Origin: an uncultured Myxococcales bacterium
GTDB lineage: Bacteria; Myxococcota; Myxococcia; Myxococcales; Myxococcaceae
Direction of reading: 5' to 3'
Assembly: GCA_903911905.1 (NCBI GenBank)
Contig: CAIWFK010000668.1
Location: 1 to 35,298 of the forward strand
Length of the DNA stretch: 35,298 nt
A program made the translations under genes and the position numbers. Of this stretch, positions 32,041 to 35,298 are shown piece after piece. How positions within the stretch are numbered: position 1 is the stretch's first letter; each line of letters begins with the position of its first letter. The notes beneath the pieces are model-generated. The model worked only from the letters and a program-made list of their open reading frames with translations. It ran no database searches and was not told where the DNA came from.

Positions 32041-34215
32041 ATGTCTTCTGATCAGCCCAGCTTCGGCGACCAGGTCCGCTACCAGGTCGACCGCTTCCTC
32101 TCGTGGAGCCCGATGGCCCGCTTCCTGGGGCTCTTCGGTCTGTCGGTGCTGCTGGTGCTCTTCTGCGGCACGCTCGCCACCCTGGCCATGCCTCCGCCGA
32201 GCGGAGACGACCCGCCCTTCGACCTCTTCGAGGCGCTGTGGTGGGCCCTGCTGCACGTCACCGACACCGGCGCGCTTGGCAACGACAAGCCCGGGTTGAT
32301 TCGGCTGGTCGGCGTCATCGGCACGCTCTCGGGCATCAGCGTGGTGGCCCTGCTCATTGGCCTCGTCAGCAGCACGGTGGGCGACAAGCTCGACGACCTG
32401 CGCAAGGGCAAGAGCCCGGTCATCGACGACCGACACACCCTGGTGCTGGGCTTCGGAGAGAAGGTCTTCGCCATTCTGCGCGAACTGCGCGAGGCGAACT
32501 CGAACCAGAAGCAGGCCTCCATCGTCATCTTGTCCGAGACCGACAAGGAAGAAGTCGAGACCGCGGTGCGCGAACGCATGGGCGACATGTGGACCACCCG
32601 CGTCGTCGTGCGGCAGGGCAGCCCCTTCTCGGTACACGACCTGCGCAAGGTCGGGGCGGGGCGGGCGCGGTCCATCATCGTGCTGTCTGACGAGTCGTTG
32701 GGTCACGAGCAGGGCGCGGGCGCAGCCGACATGGGCGTCATCAAGACGCTGCTGGCGCTGCGGCGCATTCCCGGGGCGCTCAGCAAGAACCACGCGGTGG
32801 TCGAGTTGATGGACGGCGCGCGGCGCTCGGTCATCGAGCAACTGGGCGCGGGCGGCGTCGAGACGGTGGCCATGGCCGAAACGCTCTCGCGCATGATGGT
32901 GCAGACCGCGCGGCAGAACGGGCTGGCGCAGGTCTACCGTGACCTGCTGTCCTACGAGGGCAGCGAGTTCTATTTCCAGGCCTTCCCCGAACTGAACGGG
33001 CGCACCTTCGGCGAAGCGCAGTGGAAGATGAAGGACGCGGTGGTCTGCGGCGTGCGCAAGCCCGAGCGCGAAGGGCGCGCGGCCCAGACCATGCTCAACC
33101 CGCCCGACGCCACGGTGCTCGAGGCGGGCGACGAGTTGCTGGTCATCGCCGAAGACGACGATTCGTTCTCGCTGACCGCCGCGCACGCGCCCGAGGTGCC
33201 GAGCAGCTTCGCGGGCGCCACGCCCATCGCCCGTTCGCCCGAGCGGCTGCTGGTGTGCGGCCAGTCGCCCAAGCTGGGCGACATGCTCAAGGAATTCGAC
33301 AACTACGTGCTGCCGGGCTCGGAGGCCTGGCTGATGCCGTCGATGGGGAAAGAGGCCTTCACCGAGTTGCTCAAGCGCGAGGTCGGCACCTTGAAGAACC
33401 TGCGGCTCAAGTTCGTCGAGGGCGACCCCACCACGCCCGACGCGTTGAAGAAGGTGCTCTCGCCCGACTTCGCGGCCGCGATGGTGGTGGCCGACACCTC
33501 GCTGCCCGCCGACGAGGCCGACGCCCGCACCGTCATCACCGTGTTGTTGCTGCGCGAGCTGTTCGGGTCGCTGGGCGCGAAGAAGCCCCGGCTCATCTCG
33601 GAAATTCTCGACCCCCGCACCAAGGACCTGGTCGAGCAGGACTATGGCGCCGACTTCGTGGTCTCGAGCGAGATGACCTCGATGCTGCTGGCCCAGGTCA
33701 GCGAGCGGCGAGACCTGAACGCGGTGTTCGCCGACCTCTTCGATTCCGACGGCAACGAGATCTACCTCAAGCGCGCGGCCTGCTTTTCCACCGTGGGCCA
33801 GCCCATGCCGTGGCTCGCCGTGCAGAAGGTGGCGCGGCAGCGCGGCGAGGTGGCCATCGGGTTCCTCAAGTTCAACGCCACGCCGGTCATCAACCCCAAA
33901 CAGGACGAGGTGCTCACCTTCGTCGCCGAAGACCGGGTCATCGTCATTTCCGAAGACGACAGCGAGGCCCCCGGCGACCAGCGCGGAGGCACCCTGGTCG
34001 AGGGCCTGAGTCCTCCGCCGCCTCCTGCCGACGACGAGCCACCCCCGGCCCCCCGGCCACCGCCGCCGGTCGAGCGCACGCCCATGCCTGGCCGCTCGGC
34101 CCTGGTGCCGCCTCCCGACAAGCTGCCCGAAGTGAAGACCGTCACCGCGGGTCCGCGCGTGGCGGGCCCCAGCACGCTGCCTCGACCGCCGTTGCCGCCC
34201 AAGCCCAAGTCATGA
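32041..34215 (+). CDS. CASTOR/POLLUX-like ion channel protein with RCK domains and Pro-rich tail
   Basis: A 724-aa inner-membrane protein. Two helices (about 27-49 and 88-110) flank a short pore loop with LLHVTDTGALG (about 70-80), the layout of the CASTOR/POLLUX/DMI1 channel family. Next come two regulatory nucleotide-binding-like domains of the RCK/TrkA type, the first beginning HTLVLGFGEKVFAILREL and the second RLLVCGQSPKLGDMLKEF. The last about 60 residues are extremely Pro-rich and look like a disordered tail that is not part of the family core. Ion selectivity cannot be read from the filter. It starts 51 bp after the Jag-like gene and overlaps the kelch gene by 4 bp (ATGA). Confidence 0.85.
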   Translation: MSSDQPSFGDQVRYQVDRFLSWSPMARFLGLFGLSVLLVLFCGTLATLAMPPPSGDDPPFDLFEALWWALLHVTDTGALGNDKPGLIRLVGVIGTLSGISVVALLIGLVSSTVGDKLDDLRKGKSPVIDDRHTLVLGFGEKVFAILRELREANSNQKQASIVILSETDKEEVETAVRERMGDMWTTRVVVRQGSPFSVHDLRKVGAGRARSIIVLSDESLGHEQGAGAADMGVIKTLLALRRIPGALSKNHAVVELMDGARRSVIEQLGAGGVETVAMAETLSRMMVQTARQNGLAQVYRDLLSYEGSEFYFQAFPELNGRTFGEAQWKMKDAVVCGVRKPEREGRAAQTMLNPPDATVLEAGDELLVIAEDDDSFSLTAAHAPEVPSSFAGATPIARSPERLLVCGQSPKLGDMLKEFDNYVLPGSEAWLMPSMGKEAFTELLKREVGTLKNLRLKFVEGDPTTPDALKKVLSPDFAAAMVVADTSLPADEADARTVITVLLLRELFGSLGAKKPRLISEILDPRTKDLVEQDYGADFVVSSEMTSMLLAQVSERRDLNAVFADLFDSDGNEIYLKRAACFSTVGQPMPWLAVQKVARQRGEVAIGFLKFNATPVINPKQDEVLTFVAEDRVIVISEDDSEAPGDQRGGTLVEGLSPPPPPADDEPPPAPRPPPPVERTPMPGRSALVPPPDKLPEVKTVTAGPRVAGPSTLPRPPLPPKPKS

Positions 34216-35298
34216 CCCGTGCGTGCGTGGTGGCGATGACCCTGTGGGCGGCGTCGAGCCCGGCGCAGGGCCGCTTCGTGCCTGCAGGCTCGCTGTCGGT
34301 CGCACGCGTCGCCCACACCGCCACGCTGTTGGCCGACGGGCGGGTGTTGGTGACCGGCGGGCGCACCACCGACGGGCTCACCACCCTGGCCACGGTCGAG
34401 CTGTTCGACCCCCGGTCGAAGACGTGGAAGGTGGCCGCGCCCATGAGCACCGCGAGGTCGCACCACACCGCGACGCTGCTGGCCGACGGGCGGGTGCTGG
34501 TGACGGGCGGCACCTCGGCCGACCCCGACCCCACCCAGGCCCGCTTCATCGCGCTCGACACCGCCGAGGTCTTCGACCCGGTGAAGAACGCGTGGAAGCC
34601 GGTGGCGCCGCTGCACGACGCCCGCAACGGGCACACCGCGACCCTGCTCGACGACGGCACGGTGCTGGTGATTGGCGGCGCGCGGGAGCAGCGGGTGCAC
34701 CTGGCGTCGGTCGAGCGCTACGACGTGAAGGCCAACACCTGGACCGTGCTCGCGCCACTGACCGTGCCCCGGTTCATGCACGTGGCCCTCAAGCTGAGCG
34801 ACGGCAGCGTGGTGGTGATGGGCGGGCGCGGCGCCGGCAAGGTGGGCAGCCTCGATTCGGTCGAGCGATTCGACCCGAAGGCAGGTACCTGGAACGTCGC
34901 GCCGGCGATGACCGAGCCCCGGCAGCGCACGGGCGCGGTGCAGTTGGGTGATGGCGTGGTGGTGCTGGGCGGGCAGACGGCGAGCTCGAGCACCAACCTC
35001 GCCGAGACCTGGTCGCCCGGCGCCGAGGCGTGGAAGCCGCTCGAGAACCACCTGTCGATGGCGCTGGCCTCGCACTCGGCGACCTTGCTGGGGACGAGCG
35101 ACCTGCTGGTGATTGGGGGCGAGCCTCCCAACGCGGTCGATACCACGCGCGCGCAGCGGTGGAGCCACGCCACGAAGCAGTGGTGCCTGGCGGGCGAGCT
35201 GCGGTTTCCCCGCAAGGCTCACACGGCGACAGCGCTCAAGGACGGGCGGGTGCTGGTGGTGGGCGGCACCTCGAGCGGCGTGCCCGAGGTGAGCGCCG
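34212..35298 (+). CDS. Secreted kelch-repeat protein (3' truncated by window edge)
   Basis: An open frame of 362 codons running off the window. A signal peptide (about residues 1-19, ending SPAQG) is followed by at least six kelch units of about 50 residues with the repeating pattern HTATLLADGRVLVTGG and then VELFDPRSKTWK. This builds a beta-propeller, here without any other domain in the visible part. Such proteins are abundant and often lipid- or surface-anchored in myxobacteria; no lipobox is seen here. It begins in the stop codon of the channel gene, so the two are likely co-transcribed. Its partner or ligand is unknown. Confidence 0.85.
   Translation, partial: MTRACVVAMTLWAASSPAQGRFVPAGSLSVARVAHTATLLADGRVLVTGGRTTDGLTTLATVELFDPRSKTWKVAAPMSTARSHHTATLLADGRVLVTGGTSADPDPTQARFIALDTAEVFDPVKNAWKPVAPLHDARNGHTATLLDDGTVLVIGGAREQRVHLASVERYDVKANTWTVLAPLTVPRFMHVALKLSDGSVVVMGGRGAGKVGSLDSVERFDPKAGTWNVAPAMTEPRQRTGAVQLGDGVVVLGGQTASSSTNLAETWSPGAEAWKPLENHLSMALASHSATLLGTSDLLVIGGEPPNAVDTTRAQRWSHATKQWCLAGELRFPRKAHTATALKDGRVLVVGGTSSGVPEVSA

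Noticed and set aside
1-35298. CRISPR arrays, tRNA or rRNA genes, transposases or phage genes
   Set aside because: No regularly spaced repeats, no RNA-gene signatures and no mobile-element proteins were seen; composition is uniform.

Overview
The window is about 35 kb of uniformly GC-rich, gene-dense bacterial DNA. Several families point to a myxobacterium (Myxococcota, probably order Myxococcales): a short protein ending in a MYXO-CTERM-like anchor, an AgmX/PglI-type protein, a receiver-DUF4388 protein, a probable TIGR02265 (DUF2378) protein, DUF1554-type lipoprotein repeats and kelch proteins. I see no rRNA, tRNA, CRISPR array, insertion sequence or prophage. The genus cannot be fixed from the sequence alone.

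Layout. 1-5 kb: the C-terminal part of an Uup-type ABC-F ATPase abuts a convergent sigma54 activator with a GAF domain. A glycerophosphodiesterase and a receiver-DUF4388 protein form a minus-strand pair, and a tiny MYXO-CTERM-like protein diverges from them. 5-6.7 kb: an AgmX/TonB-like protein and a small membrane ORF. 6.7-13.8 kb: the most coherent unit of the window. A TetR regulator lies between a hotdog thioesterase-like gene plus VOC gene on one side and, on the other, a five-gene export operon (two FtsX/LolC-like permeases, a LolA-like periplasmic protein, an outer-membrane beta-barrel and a LolD-like ATPase). The same TetR-type operator occurs once before each side. 13.9-20.4 kb: an outer-membrane protein, a KefB-like antiporter, a DUF1697 protein, a DUF4173-like membrane protein and an OPT-family transporter. 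20.5-23.6 kb: an unrecognised 438-aa protein with a strong terminator, a lipoprotein with DUF1554-like repeats and a possible TPR-gene remnant. 23.6-27.7 kb: a dihydroorotase, a lipoprotein joining a cytochrome c centre to a PHM-like copper monooxygenase, and two tandem paralogous secreted proteins. 27.7-35.3 kb: a probable TIGR02265 protein, then rpmH-rnpA-yidD-yidC, a degenerate Jag/KhpB-like gene, a CASTOR/POLLUX-like channel protein and a kelch-repeat protein that runs off the end.

The best candidate for an undescribed system is the TetR-controlled transporter. Its parts could in principle carry a hydrophobic cargo (lipid or lipoprotein) from the inner membrane through the periplasm to the outer membrane, with an acyl-thioesterase-like enzyme under the same control. 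The twin operators and gene order are read directly from the sequence; the cargo and the joint function are inference. Second-tier items are the YidC-linked Jag relative that has lost its KH-loop glycine, the cytochrome c-copper monooxygenase, and the paired secreted paralogues.
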